Shown here: one piece after another, positions 24,900 to 32,786 of the stretch
How positions within the stretch are numbered: position 1 is the first letter of the stretch
How the letters are laid out: every line of letters begins with the position of its first letter
DNA from: Streptomyces cucumeris
Lineage (GTDB): Bacteria; Actinomycetota; Actinomycetes; Streptomycetales; Streptomycetaceae
Reading direction: 5' to 3'
DNA length: 64,000 nucleotides
Assembly: GCF_024295805.1 (NCBI RefSeq)
Contig: NZ_JANCLX010000010.1
Location: 62,001 to 126,000 of the forward strand
The notes under the pieces: generated by a model
What the model was told of the DNA's origin: nothing
Seen by the model: only the letters and a program-made list of their open reading frames with translations
Database searches by the model: none
Program-made: the position numbers and the translations under genes

Positions 24900-25583
24900 A
24901 TGGCTGAAGGACTACGGGAACGGCACAAGCGGCGTACGCGCCTGCGCATCACGGAAACGGCCGTGACCCTGTTCGTGGAGCGCGGCTTCGACCAGGTCAC
25001 GGTCGCCGAGGTCGCGGAGGCGGCGGAGGTCTCGGTGAACACGCTGTACAAGTACTTCCCGGCGAAGGAGGACCTGGTCCTGCCGCCCGACCAGGCGTCC
25101 CCCGAGCGGCTCGCCGATATCGTCCGGCAGCGCGGCTCCGGCCAGAGCGCCGCGCGGGCGGTCCTCGGGCGGCTGCGCGAGGAGGTGCGCCGCCGCGACC
25201 GCGCGGTGGGCCTGTCCGAGGGGTACGGCCGGTTCTTCGCGATGATGCGCGCCGCCCCCACCCTCCTCGCCCGGCTGGAGGACCTCGGCTCGCGGATGAC
25301 CGACGCGCTCGCCGCGGTCCTCGCCGAGGAGACCGGCGCGGCGCCGGACGATCCGCTGCCACGGGTGATGGCCACACAGATCAGCTGCAACCACGCGCTG
25401 GTCTACGCCGAGATCGGCAGGCGCACCACGGCGGGTGAGCCGCCGGACACCATCGCCGCCGCCGTCCTCGAACTCCTCGACCTCATCGAGGAATCCTTGG
25501 GCGAGCGGGTGCTCGGCTACGCCCCGAAGGACGCGAAGGACCCGAAGTCCCCGCAGGAGGAGGACCGGCCGTGTTCAGGGTGA
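24900..25583 (+). CDS. TetR-family repressor
   Basis: A 227-aa one-component regulator. The N-terminal helix-turn-helix (residues about 12-58) contains VTVAEVAEAAEVSVNTLYKYF, read here as the usual TetR recognition helix, and the C-terminal helices form the ligand-binding core. It probably represses the divergent exporter genes through the repeats between them. No Shine-Dalgarno is evident at ATG 24900, so leaderless translation is plausible. The last 13 bp overlap the next gene. Confidence 0.9.
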   Translation: MAEGLRERHKRRTRLRITETAVTLFVERGFDQVTVAEVAEAAEVSVNTLYKYFPAKEDLVLPPDQASPERLADIVRQRGSGQSAARAVLGRLREEVRRRDRAVGLSEGYGRFFAMMRAAPTLLARLEDLGSRMTDALAAVLAEETGAAPDDPLPRVMATQISCNHALVYAEIGRRTTAGEPPDTIAAAVLELLDLIEESLGERVLGYAPKDAKDPKSPQEEDRPCSG

Positions 25584-25879
25584 CGATCCGGGGCGTGTTC
25601 GACGGACTCGACGACGCCCAGCGCAGCGCCCTCACCGAGAGCTCCGGCCCCTTCCAGGCCGCGTTCACCGAGGCGGGCGGGTTCACCTGCGACACCGGTC
25701 TGTCGGCGTTCACCTTCCGCTGCCAGGTGGGGGTGGTGGAGCCGGACGACGGTGAACAGGGCGCCACACGGCGGGCGCTGGCGGTCCTGGAGGCGTACGG
25801 CTATCCGTACCGGGTGCTGCGGACCGGGGTCACCGATATGCGCACCATCAAGGTCCGCCGCAAGGGCCGCCGTTCCTGA
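25571..25879 (+). CDS. DUF6204-family small protein
   Basis: A 102-aa protein resembling the DUF6204 family, function unknown. It begins MFRVTIRGVFDGL and has a C-terminal basic strand IKVRRKGRR. GTG 25571 lies inside the end of the TetR gene, with a purine-rich AGGAGGAGGA upstream, implying coupled translation. It ends 17 bp from the convergent phosphatidyltransferase gene. Confidence 0.7.
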   Translation: MFRVTIRGVFDGLDDAQRSALTESSGPFQAAFTEAGGFTCDTGLSAFTFRCQVGVVEPDDGEQGATRRALAVLEAYGYPYRVLRTGVTDMRTIKVRRKGRRS

Positions 25880-25896
25880 CTGCCCTGCGGTGCCCC

Positions 25897-26634
25897 TCAG
25901 CCCTGGGCATGCGCACGCCGGTGACGGGTGCGCCACAGCCACCCGATGTCACGGGTGAAGGACCAGCTCAGCAGGGCCAGGGCGAGCAGTACTTCGGCGA
26001 AGGCCGCGGTCCTGGGGAGGATCGCGGCCCCGGCCACCAGCAGGGCGATGCCCTGGAGCGCGGCCACCGTCTTGCGGGCCGTGCTCGGCGGCAGTTCACC
26101 GTGCAGCCACGGCAGGAACCGGGCCGCCAGGACGAAGGCGTAGCGCATGGCGCCGATCAGCAGGACCCAGGGGCCGAGCGAGGTGGCCACGTAGACGCTG
26201 AGCACCAGGATGAGGAACGCGTCCACCTCCATGTCGAAGCGGGCGCCCAGCGGGGAGGAGGTGCCGGTGCGGCGGGCCACCTTGCCGTCCACCGCGTCCA
26301 GGATCAGCGCCACCGCGGTGAGCGCGACCAGCACCGTGACCTGGGGCGGACTCTGGAAGGAGTCGGCGACCAGCGCGGTCACCCCGCCGACCAGGGTGGC
26401 CCGTGCCAGGGTGACGCGGTTGGCCGCCCCGAACGAGCGCAGCCACGAACGGGACACGGCGCGGTTGAGCACCGCCCAGGTGGCGAGGGCGAAGACCAGT
26501 CCGGTCAGCCATCCCGCCGGACCGAGGCCGAGTGCCGTGCCGAGCAGGGCGATCAGGGCGAGCTGGGCGCCCGCCCCCGCCGCGGTCTCCTGTCGCAGCG
26601 GTTTGGCGTTGTATGTGTCATTCAGGGTTGCCAC
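25897..26634 (-). CDS. CDP-alcohol phosphatidyltransferase family membrane protein
   Basis: A 245-aa integral membrane enzyme of the CDP-alcohol phosphotransferase family, which moves a phosphatidyl or similar group from a CDP-carrier to an alcohol. The signature D-x2-D-G-x2-A-R-x8-G-x3-D-x3-D is complete, starting at DAVDGKVARR near residue 112. Five or six hydrophobic segments are visible. GTG 26634 is preceded by GGAGGG. It lies back to back with a dehydrogenase gene that opens the GTP-derived cluster, so a role in attaching or making a lipid-linked product is possible (inference). Confidence 0.85.
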   Translation of the reverse strand: MATLNDTYNAKPLRQETAAGAGAQLALIALLGTALGLGPAGWLTGLVFALATWAVLNRAVSRSWLRSFGAANRVTLARATLVGGVTALVADSFQSPPQVTVLVALTAVALILDAVDGKVARRTGTSSPLGARFDMEVDAFLILVLSVYVATSLGPWVLLIGAMRYAFVLAARFLPWLHGELPPSTARKTVAALQGIALLVAGAAILPRTAAFAEVLLALALLSWSFTRDIGWLWRTRHRRAHAQG

Positions 26635-26759
26635 CGTGCACCCTCCGGCTGTGTGGCGGAGTTGATGAGCGCCGCGTACCGTGATCGCGGCTGGCCTTCC
26701 GTACGTGTGCCGCCGCCCGATTGTTCAGCTGTTCAGCGCGATCCCTCTGGAGGACACCG

Positions 26760-27737
26760 ATGGAGCGCGTCGCCCGCGCCTTCTGGCTCCGCTCCCCCGG
26801 CCACGGCGAGATACGGGAGGTGGAGCTGCCCGAACCCGCCGATGACGAGGTGGTGGTGCGCGCTCTGTGCTCGGGTGTCAGCCGGGGTACGGAGACCCTG
26901 GTGTTCCGGGGCGGGGTGCCGGAGAGCCAGCACACCGCGATGCGGGCGCCGTTCCAGGAGGGCGCGTTCCCGGCGCCGGTGAAGTACGGCTATCTCAGTG
27001 TCGGTGAGGTGGAGCAGGGGCCCCGGGAACTGCTGGGGCGCACGGTGTTCTGTCTCCATCCGCACCAGACCCGCTATGTGGTCCCGGCGAGCGCGGTGAC
27101 GGTGGTGCCCGAGGACGTGCCCGCGCGGCGGGCGGTGCTGGCCGGGACGGTGGAGACCGCGGTGAACGCGGCGTGGGACGCCGCGCCGCTGCTCGGGGAC
27201 CGGATCGCGGTGGTGGGCGCCGGGATGATCGGGGCGAGTGTGGCCGCCGTACTGGCCCGCTATCCGGCGGTGCGGGTGCAGTTGGTGGACGCCGATCCGG
27301 CGCGGGCCGGGGTCGCGGCGGCGCTCGGTGTGGAGTTCGCGCTGCCGGAGGAGGCCGCGGACGGCTGTGACCTGGTGGTGCACGCCAGTGCCAGCGAGGC
27401 CGGGCTCGCCCGTTCGCTGGAACTGCTCGCCCCGGAGGGCACGGTGGTGGAGCTGAGCTGGTACGGCGACCGGCGGATCAGTCTGCCGCTGGGCGAGGCG
27501 TTCCACTCGCGCCGGCTGACCGTGCGCAGCAGCCAGGTGGGGACGGTGTCGCCGAACCGGGGCCCGCGCCGCGGCTACGGCGACCGGCTCGCGCTGGCCC
27601 TGGAGCTGCTGGCCGATCCCTCCTTCGATGCGCTGGTGACCGGGGAGTGCTCCTTCGAGGAGCTGCCGGGGGTGTTGCCGCGGCTGGCCTCGGGTGAACT
27701 CCCGGGGCTGTGCCACCGTGTGCTGTACGGCCCCTGA
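26760..27737 (+). CDS. Medium-chain dehydrogenase (zinc-type alcohol dehydrogenase relative)
   Basis: A 325-aa medium-chain dehydrogenase/reductase. The GroES-like N-terminal half is followed by a Rossmann fold with VVGAGMIGASVAAVLA and an acidic residue at the end of the next strand (LVDAD), which favours NAD. The usual GHE catalytic-zinc histidine is missing (the region reads KYGYLSVGEV) and the four structural-zinc cysteines are absent, so it is probably a zinc-poor, BchC-like member. ATG 26760 has CTGGAGGA upstream. It is the first gene of the plus-strand part of the GTP-derived cluster. Confidence 0.8.
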   Translation: MERVARAFWLRSPGHGEIREVELPEPADDEVVVRALCSGVSRGTETLVFRGGVPESQHTAMRAPFQEGAFPAPVKYGYLSVGEVEQGPRELLGRTVFCLHPHQTRYVVPASAVTVVPEDVPARRAVLAGTVETAVNAAWDAAPLLGDRIAVVGAGMIGASVAAVLARYPAVRVQLVDADPARAGVAAALGVEFALPEEAADGCDLVVHASASEAGLARSLELLAPEGTVVELSWYGDRRISLPLGEAFHSRRLTVRSSQVGTVSPNRGPRRGYGDRLALALELLADPSFDALVTGECSFEELPGVLPRLASGELPGLCHRVLYGP

Positions 27738-27838
27738 GGCCGCCGCGAAATCGGTCTGAACACGGAGAACGCATCGGCCGTACTAGACGGCGTGCCCCGG
27801 CAGACGGGCCCGACGCGCGCACCTGGAGGGTCATTCCG

Positions 27839-28237
27839 TTGTTCAGCATCACCGTCCGCGACCACATCATGATCGCCCACAGCTTCCACGGCGAGGTCTT
27901 CGGACCCGCGCAGCGGTTGCACGGGGCGACGTTCCTCGTGGACGCCACGTTCCGCCGCACCGAGCTGGACGACGACAACATCGTCGTCGACATCGGACTG
28001 GCCACCCGTGAACTCGGTCAGGTGACCGGGGCGCTGAGCTATCGCAATCTCGACGACGAACCGGACTTCGCGGGGATCAACACCTCCACGGAGTTCCTCG
28101 CCAAGGTGATCGCCGACCGGCTGGTGGAGCGGGTGCATGCCGGGGCGCTGGGCGAAGGGGCCCGGGGGCTCACGGGTGTGACGGTCACCCTGCACGAATC
28201 GCATATCGCCTGGGCGAGCTACGAGCGTGCCCTGTGA
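27839..28237 (+). CDS. 6-pyruvoyltetrahydropterin synthase homologue, catalytic residues lost
   Basis: A 132-aa T-fold protein. A TTG start at 27839 is chosen because CTGGAGGG (27823-27830) precedes it. Compared with PTPS/QueD, the first zinc histidine is kept (His14, in IAHSF) and one of the HGH pair is kept (His28). The other is Ala30, the catalytic Cys position is Ala24, and the Asp-His pair is Ser67-Tyr68. The substrate-anchoring Glu in TLHESHI remains. This is the same pattern I recall for S. coelicolor SCO6650, whose structure lacks zinc and which does not catalyse the PTPS reaction but keeps a pterin-like pocket. The stop overlaps the next GTG. Confidence 0.85.
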   Translation: MFSITVRDHIMIAHSFHGEVFGPAQRLHGATFLVDATFRRTELDDDNIVVDIGLATRELGQVTGALSYRNLDDEPDFAGINTSTEFLAKVIADRLVERVHAGALGEGARGLTGVTVTLHESHIAWASYERAL

Positions 28238-29340
28238 GCGGCGGTGAACCGCGGGCGGTGCACATCGTGATGCCCGGCGATGTGCACGATCCCACCGCGC
28301 CGAGCGGGGGCAACGTCTATGACCTGCGGGTGTGCCGGGATCTGCCCGGCACCGGCTGGGAGGTGCACGAGCACGCGGTGACCGGGGCATGGCCCCAGCC
28401 GACCGCCGCTTCCCGTGCCGAACTGGCCCGGATCCTGGCGGAGCTGCCCGACGGCAGTGTGGTGCTCCTCGACGGGCTGGTGGCCTGCGCCGTGCCGTAT
28501 CTCGTCGTGCCCGAGGCGGCGCGGCTGCGGCTGGCGGTGCTGGTGCATCTGCCGCTCGGTGACGAGACCGGGCTCGCCCCGGGCCGGTCGGCGGATCTGC
28601 AGTCGCTGGAGGGCCGGACGCTGCGCGCGGTGGGCGCGGTGGTGGCCACCAGCGACTGGGCGGCCCGGCGGCTGGTGGCGTTGCACGGACTCGCCCCGGG
28701 GCAGGTGCATGTGGCCGCGCCCGGGGCCGATACGGGGCCCGCCGCCGAGGGCGGCGAGGCCGGGACGCGGCTGCTGTGCGTGGCGTCGGTGACCCCGCGC
28801 AAGGGACAGCGGGGACTGATCGAGGCACTGGCCGGGATCGGCGATCTGTCGTGGGAGTGCACGTTCGTGGGCGGTCTCGACCGGCATCCGGACTATGTGG
28901 AGCGGGTGCGGGAGCTGATCGGACGGTCGCGTCTGGAGGACCGGCTGCGGCTGGTCGGCCCGCGCTCGGGCGCGGAGCTGGAGGCCAGTTACGCCGCCGC
29001 CGATCTGCTGGTGCTGCCCTCGCACGCGGAGACCTACGGCATGGCGGTCACCGAGGCGCTGGCCCGTGGCATCCCGGTGCTCGCCACCGAGGTGGGCGGG
29101 GTCCCGGAGGCGGTGGGCAAGGCGCCGGACGGCAGTGTGCCGGGCATGCTCATCGCCCCGGAGGACCCGGAGGCGCTCACCGCCGCGCTGCGCCGCTGGC
29201 TGGGTGAGCCCGACACGCGGCGGCGGCTGCGGGAGGCCGCGCGCGGCCGGCGCACCGCCCTGGACGGGTGGGACACGACATCGCGGAGTCTGGCCACGGT
29301 GCTGGACCGGCTCCGCCGGGACACCGGGAGGGCCGCGTGA
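28234..29340 (+). CDS. Glycosyltransferase family 4
   Basis: A 368-aa GT-B glycosyltransferase. The donor-binding C-terminal half contains the E-x7-E motif region HAETYGMAVTEALARGIPV followed by TEVGGVPEAV. Residues 1-165 form the acceptor-binding half. It uses a nucleotide-sugar donor; the acceptor is unknown but by context may be a GTP-derived pyrimidine or pterin (inference). GTG 28234 overlaps the stop of the PTPS-like gene and its own stop overlaps the next gene, so the four genes from 27839 to 31480 are tightly coupled. Confidence 0.88.
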   Translation: MSGGEPRAVHIVMPGDVHDPTAPSGGNVYDLRVCRDLPGTGWEVHEHAVTGAWPQPTAASRAELARILAELPDGSVVLLDGLVACAVPYLVVPEAARLRLAVLVHLPLGDETGLAPGRSADLQSLEGRTLRAVGAVVATSDWAARRLVALHGLAPGQVHVAAPGADTGPAAEGGEAGTRLLCVASVTPRKGQRGLIEALAGIGDLSWECTFVGGLDRHPDYVERVRELIGRSRLEDRLRLVGPRSGAELEASYAAADLLVLPSHAETYGMAVTEALARGIPVLATEVGGVPEAVGKAPDGSVPGMLIAPEDPEALTAALRRWLGEPDTRRRLREAARGRRTALDGWDTTSRSLATVLDRLRRDTGRAA

Positions 29341-30179
29341 CGGCGACCGACACACCGCGCTACACCCCCGACTGGCTTGAGCTGCGCGAGGGTGCCGACG
29401 CGGCGGCCCGCGCCCCCGAACTGCTGGATGCGCTGCGGGCCCAGCTCGCCGCACGGCCGGGGCCGGACGGTCCGCTGGTGGTGCACGACCTGGGCTGTGG
29501 CACCGGGTCGATGGGCCGCTGGCTGGCGCCCCGGCTGCACGCGCCGCAGCGCTGGGTGCTGCACGACCGGGATCCGCGGCTGCTCCAGCGGGCCGCCGGA
29601 CAGCCGCCGTGCGACGCCGGGGGCACACCGGTGCAGGTGGAGACCCGGCAGGGCGATCTGGGACGGCTGACCGCGGCGGATCTGGCGGGCGCCTCCCTGG
29701 TGACCGCCTCGGCGCTGCTGGACGTCCTGACGCGGGAGGAGATCGACCGGCTGGCCGCGCTGTGCGCGGAGGCCGGGTGTCCGGTGCTGCTGGCGCTGTC
29801 GGTGATGGGCCGGGTCGAGCTGACCCCGGCCGATCCGCTGGACGACGAGATCCTGGACGCCTTCAACGCCCATCAGCGGCGTGGGGTGCTGCTGGGTCCG
29901 GAGGCGGTGGCGGTGGCCACCGAATCGTTCCAACGGCGGGGCGTGGTGGTGCGGACGCACAGCAGCCCGTGGCGGCTGGGCCCGGAGGAGTCCGCGCTGA
30001 CGGCGGAGTGGCTGCGGGGCTGGGTCGGCGCGGCCAAGGAGCAGCGGCCGGACCTCGGGGCGCGCGCGGACGCGTATCTGCGGCGCCGGCTGGAGGTGTG
30101 CGCGTCCGGTGGTCTGGGGGCGGTGGTGCACCACCGCGATCTGCTGGCGCTGCCCGTACCGGTGGGGGCCGCGGCATGA
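29337..30179 (+). CDS. Class I SAM-dependent methyltransferase
   Basis: A 280-aa Rossmann-fold methyltransferase. Motif I is VVHDLGCGTGSMGRWL (residues about 45-60), and a later SLVTASALLDVL stretch fits motif IV. The C-terminal region is helical and family-specific. GTG 29337 overlaps the glycosyltransferase stop (GTGA), and the stop overlaps the ATG of the flippase-like gene (ATGA). The acceptor is unknown; context suggests a late tailoring step in the same pathway. Confidence 0.85.
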   Translation: MTATDTPRYTPDWLELREGADAAARAPELLDALRAQLAARPGPDGPLVVHDLGCGTGSMGRWLAPRLHAPQRWVLHDRDPRLLQRAAGQPPCDAGGTPVQVETRQGDLGRLTAADLAGASLVTASALLDVLTREEIDRLAALCAEAGCPVLLALSVMGRVELTPADPLDDEILDAFNAHQRRGVLLGPEAVAVATESFQRRGVVVRTHSSPWRLGPEESALTAEWLRGWVGAAKEQRPDLGARADAYLRRRLEVCASGGLGAVVHHRDLLALPVPVGAAA

Positions 30180-31480
30180 GCGGGGCGGTCCGGGCGCGGC
30201 TCGGCGCGGTGGCCGGTACGGTCATCCTCGCGGTGCTGCTGTGGCGGCTGGGCACAGGCGCGTTCGTGGACGGACTGCGCAGGATCGACGGGCCGACGCT
30301 GCTGGCGGCGCTCGGACTGGGTCTGCTCACCACGGTGTTCAGCGCATGGCGCTGGTGTCTGGTGGCGCGGGGCCTGCGGATCCGGCTGCCGCTGGGCCGG
30401 GCCGTGGCGGACTACTACCGCTCGCTGTTCCTCAACGCCGCGCTGCCCGGCGGGGTGCTGGGCGATGTGCACCGCGCGGTGCGTCACGGGCGCACCTCCG
30501 GTGATGTCGGGCGTGGTGTGCGCGCGGTGGTGCTGGAGCGGGTGGCCGGTCAGGTGGTGCTGATCGCGGTGGGAGTGCTGTTGCTGCTGGCCCATCCGGC
30601 GGTGGCACTGGAGCAGACCGGCCGGGTGGCCGCCCGGATCGCCGGGTCCCCGGTCGCTGTGACGGCGGTGGCCGTGGTGGCCGCCGGGGTGGTGGCGCTG
30701 CTGGTACGGCGTCGCCGCGGAGCGGCCGGCCCCTCCCGGGGGCGGCGGGCGCTCCGCGGCGCGCTGGCCGAGGCGCGCCGCGGGCTGCTGGCCCGCGGGA
30801 GCTGGCCGGGGGTGGCGGTGGCCTCGGTGGTCGTCCTGGCCGGACATGTGGCCACGTTCCTGCTGGCCGCGCGGGCCGCGGGGTCAACCGCTCCGGTCGC
30901 CGTGCTGGTGCCGCTGCTGGTGCTGGCCCTGATCGCCATGGCGCTGCCGCTGAACGTCGGCGGCTGGGGTCCCCGGGAGGGGGTCACCGCCTGGGCGTTC
31001 GGCGCCGCGGGGCTCGGCGCCGGCCAGGGTCTTTCGGTGGCCGTGGTCTACGGGGTGCTCACCTTCGCGGCGAGCCTGCCCGGTGTCGCGGTGCTCATCG
31101 GCCAGTGGGCCGCCGGGCTGCGGCGTCCCCAGGTCGAGTTCGAAGAGGGTGTCCTCGCCGAGGACACCGCGGCGCACGGAGGGGCGCAGCGCGTCCCGCA
31201 GCACCGGGGTACCGGCGAACCGCAGTCCGGGGACACCGTCGCCGATCAGGACCGGCGCCACGGTGACGTAGAGCCGGTGCAGTGCCCGCTCGTGCAGAAA
31301 GCGGGACACGGTCACCCCGCCGCCCTCGACCAGCATCCGGCCCAGGCCGCGCCGCGCGAGCGCGTCCACCAGGCGGTGGGGGGCGAATGCGTCGCGGTCC
31401 GGCAGCGTCAGCACCTCCACGCCCTCCGGGGCGGCCGGGTGCTCGCTGCCGGCGGCCACCACCCACAGCGTGGGCGCTGA
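30176..31480 (+). CDS. Flippase-like membrane protein (lysylphosphatidylglycerol synthase TM / UPF0104 family)
   Basis: A multi-pass membrane protein of the YbhN/AglD-like family with about eight hydrophobic segments. Family landmarks are RSLFLNAALPGGVLGDVHRA near residue 85 and ALPLNVGGWGPREG near residue 262. Such proteins often move lipid-linked molecules. The recognisable domain ends near residue 318 (about 31130), but no stop occurs there. The frame continues 115 more residues, rich in Gln, His, Arg and Gly, antisense to the convergent reductase gene. The tail looks like non-coding readthrough. The true C-terminus, or a lost stop, needs comparison with orthologues. Confidence 0.8.
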   Translation: MSGAVRARLGAVAGTVILAVLLWRLGTGAFVDGLRRIDGPTLLAALGLGLLTTVFSAWRWCLVARGLRIRLPLGRAVADYYRSLFLNAALPGGVLGDVHRAVRHGRTSGDVGRGVRAVVLERVAGQVVLIAVGVLLLLAHPAVALEQTGRVAARIAGSPVAVTAVAVVAAGVVALLVRRRRGAAGPSRGRRALRGALAEARRGLLARGSWPGVAVASVVVLAGHVATFLLAARAAGSTAPVAVLVPLLVLALIAMALPLNVGGWGPREGVTAWAFGAAGLGAGQGLSVAVVYGVLTFAASLPGVAVLIGQWAAGLRRPQVEFEEGVLAEDTAAHGGAQRVPQHRGTGEPQSGDTVADQDRRHGDVEPVQCPLVQKAGHGHPAALDQHPAQAAPRERVHQAVGGECVAVRQRQHLHALRGGRVLAAGGHHPQRGR

Positions 31481-31939
31481 ACCGTCCGTGAAGACCCGGC
31501 GAGTGAGGGGAACCCGGCCATGCGGATCGACGACAACACGCACCGGATGGTCACCGGCGCAGGCGCGGACGGTGAGTTGCGGATCGTCGGCGGCGGCGGT
31601 TCCGGCGCCGACGAGCACCGCGTCGGTGAGCGCCCGCAGCCGGTGCAGATGAAGGCGGTCCTCCTCACCGGTGACGTAGTCGGCGTCGCCGGTGCGGGTG
31701 GCGATGAACCCGTCCAGGCTCTGGCCGAGCTGGGCCACCACCAGCCGGGGCCCGGCCAGGCACAGGGGGGCGTAGCGCGCGGCGAGTTCCCCGGCTTCGG
31801 GTGTGGCGGGCTGCCGCCACCGGTGCGTACCGTCCGCGTCCCGGACCAGACCGGCCGCCTCGGCCTCCGTTCCGGTCCGGACCGCGCGCAGCAGGTCCCA
31901 CGCGCGCGCCGCGTCGAGTTCGGCGGTGCGGTCCGTCAT
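30884..31939 (-). CDS. RibD C-terminal-type pyrimidine reductase (dihydrofolate reductase fold)
   Basis: NADPH-dependent reductase of the RibD_C family. Typical motifs are AQLGQSLDGFIA near residue 70, VLVGAGTAAADDPQLTVR near residue 108 and GLGRMLVEGGGVTVSRFL near residue 196. In riboflavin synthesis such enzymes reduce the ribosyl side chain of the diaminopyrimidine phosphate to ribityl. The domain ends near 31131 (LFELDL), but the frame runs 80 residues further, antisense to the flippase-like gene. ATG 31939 is preceded by GAGGAGACGCG and overlaps the creatininase stop, so both form one minus-strand operon. Confidence 0.85.
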   Translation of the reverse strand: MTDRTAELDAARAWDLLRAVRTGTEAEAAGLVRDADGTHRWRQPATPEAGELAARYAPLCLAGPRLVVAQLGQSLDGFIATRTGDADYVTGEEDRLHLHRLRALTDAVLVGAGTAAADDPQLTVRACAGDHPVRVVVDPHGRVPLTRRVFTDGSAPTLWVVAAGSEHPAAPEGVEVLTLPDRDAFAPHRLVDALARRGLGRMLVEGGGVTVSRFLHERALHRLYVTVAPVLIGDGVPGLRFAGTPVLRDALRPSVRRGVLGEDTLFELDLGTPQPGGPLADEHRDTGQARREGEHPVDHGHRKTLAGAEPRGAERPGGDPLPGTPAADVQRQRHGDQGQHQQRHQHGDRSG

Positions 31940-32688
31940 CGCGTCTCCTCCCGGGCGCCGAGCAAGGAGAGATACTCATGGAAGGAATCGACGAGACCGG
32001 CCAGGAGTTCCTTTCCCTTTTCGGCGGATGCCAGGGAGGGCCTCCCTATGACCCCGGACTCCGTATAGGCGGACATACCGAGGGTGAGCAGATGCTTCCG
32101 GTCATCCGCTATCCAGTCGGCCTTTTCCTGTCCGGGCCGGACGAGTTCCGGGCGGACCCGCAGGAGGATGGAAGTCTCCAGTTCTCCGGCATGCATATCG
32201 CTGTTGGACGGCGTCTGCACTCCGGCCCGCTCACGCGCGGCCGCCCAGTCGGCCGAGCCCGGGAAAAGTGCCATACGCATACCGATGCCCGCGGATTCCT
32301 GTACCACGTTGCGCAGCACGTAATTCCCGCCGTGTCCGTTGATCACGACGAGGGCGTGGACGCCCGAGGCCCGCAGCGATACGGCGATGTCCCGGACGAC
32401 GGCGTGCAGGGTGGCCGCGGAAATGCTCACCGTACCGGGCCAGTCCGCGTGCTCGTGCGAGCAGGAGACGGTGATCGGAGGCAGCGCGAGCACCGGGTGG
32501 ACCGCGGCGATCTCACTGGCGATCGCGCAGGCCACGACCGTGTCGGTGATCAGCGGGAGTCCGGCGCCATGCTGTTCGAAACTCCCCACGGGCAGGACGG
32601 CGACCCGGGCTCCCCGGGCCCGGACGTCCTCCGTCGTATCCGTCGGCAGAAGATCCGGGACCTGTGGTCGCGTTCCCGAACTGCTCAT
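31936..32688 (-). CDS. Creatininase-family amidohydrolase, candidate formamidopyrimidine deformylase
   Basis: A 250-aa metal-dependent amidohydrolase of the creatininase family. Signature stretches are LPVGSFEQHGAGLPLITDT, INGHGGN and DMHAGELETS, which carry the metal ligands and catalytic residues. In methanogens the family member ArfB removes the formyl group from the formamidopyrimidine made from GTP. Next to a cyclohydrolase of the FAPy-forming type, the same reaction is the likely role (inference). ATG 32688 is chosen over GTG 32733, which has no ribosome-binding site. It starts 98 bp from the divergent ribA-like gene. Confidence 0.85.
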   Translation of the reverse strand: MSSSGTRPQVPDLLPTDTTEDVRARGARVAVLPVGSFEQHGAGLPLITDTVVACAIASEIAAVHPVLALPPITVSCSHEHADWPGTVSISAATLHAVVRDIAVSLRASGVHALVVINGHGGNYVLRNVVQESAGIGMRMALFPGSADWAAARERAGVQTPSNSDMHAGELETSILLRVRPELVRPGQEKADWIADDRKHLLTLGMSAYTESGVIGRPSLASAEKGKELLAGLVDSFHEYLSLLGAREETR

Positions 32689-32786
32689 GTTTTCCGGGCC
32701 TTTCGTTCGTATACCGGGGCATCGTGTCGACACATGCCCGCCATTTTCACCTACACCGCAGGCAGTTTGCCAGATAGGATCGGGAC

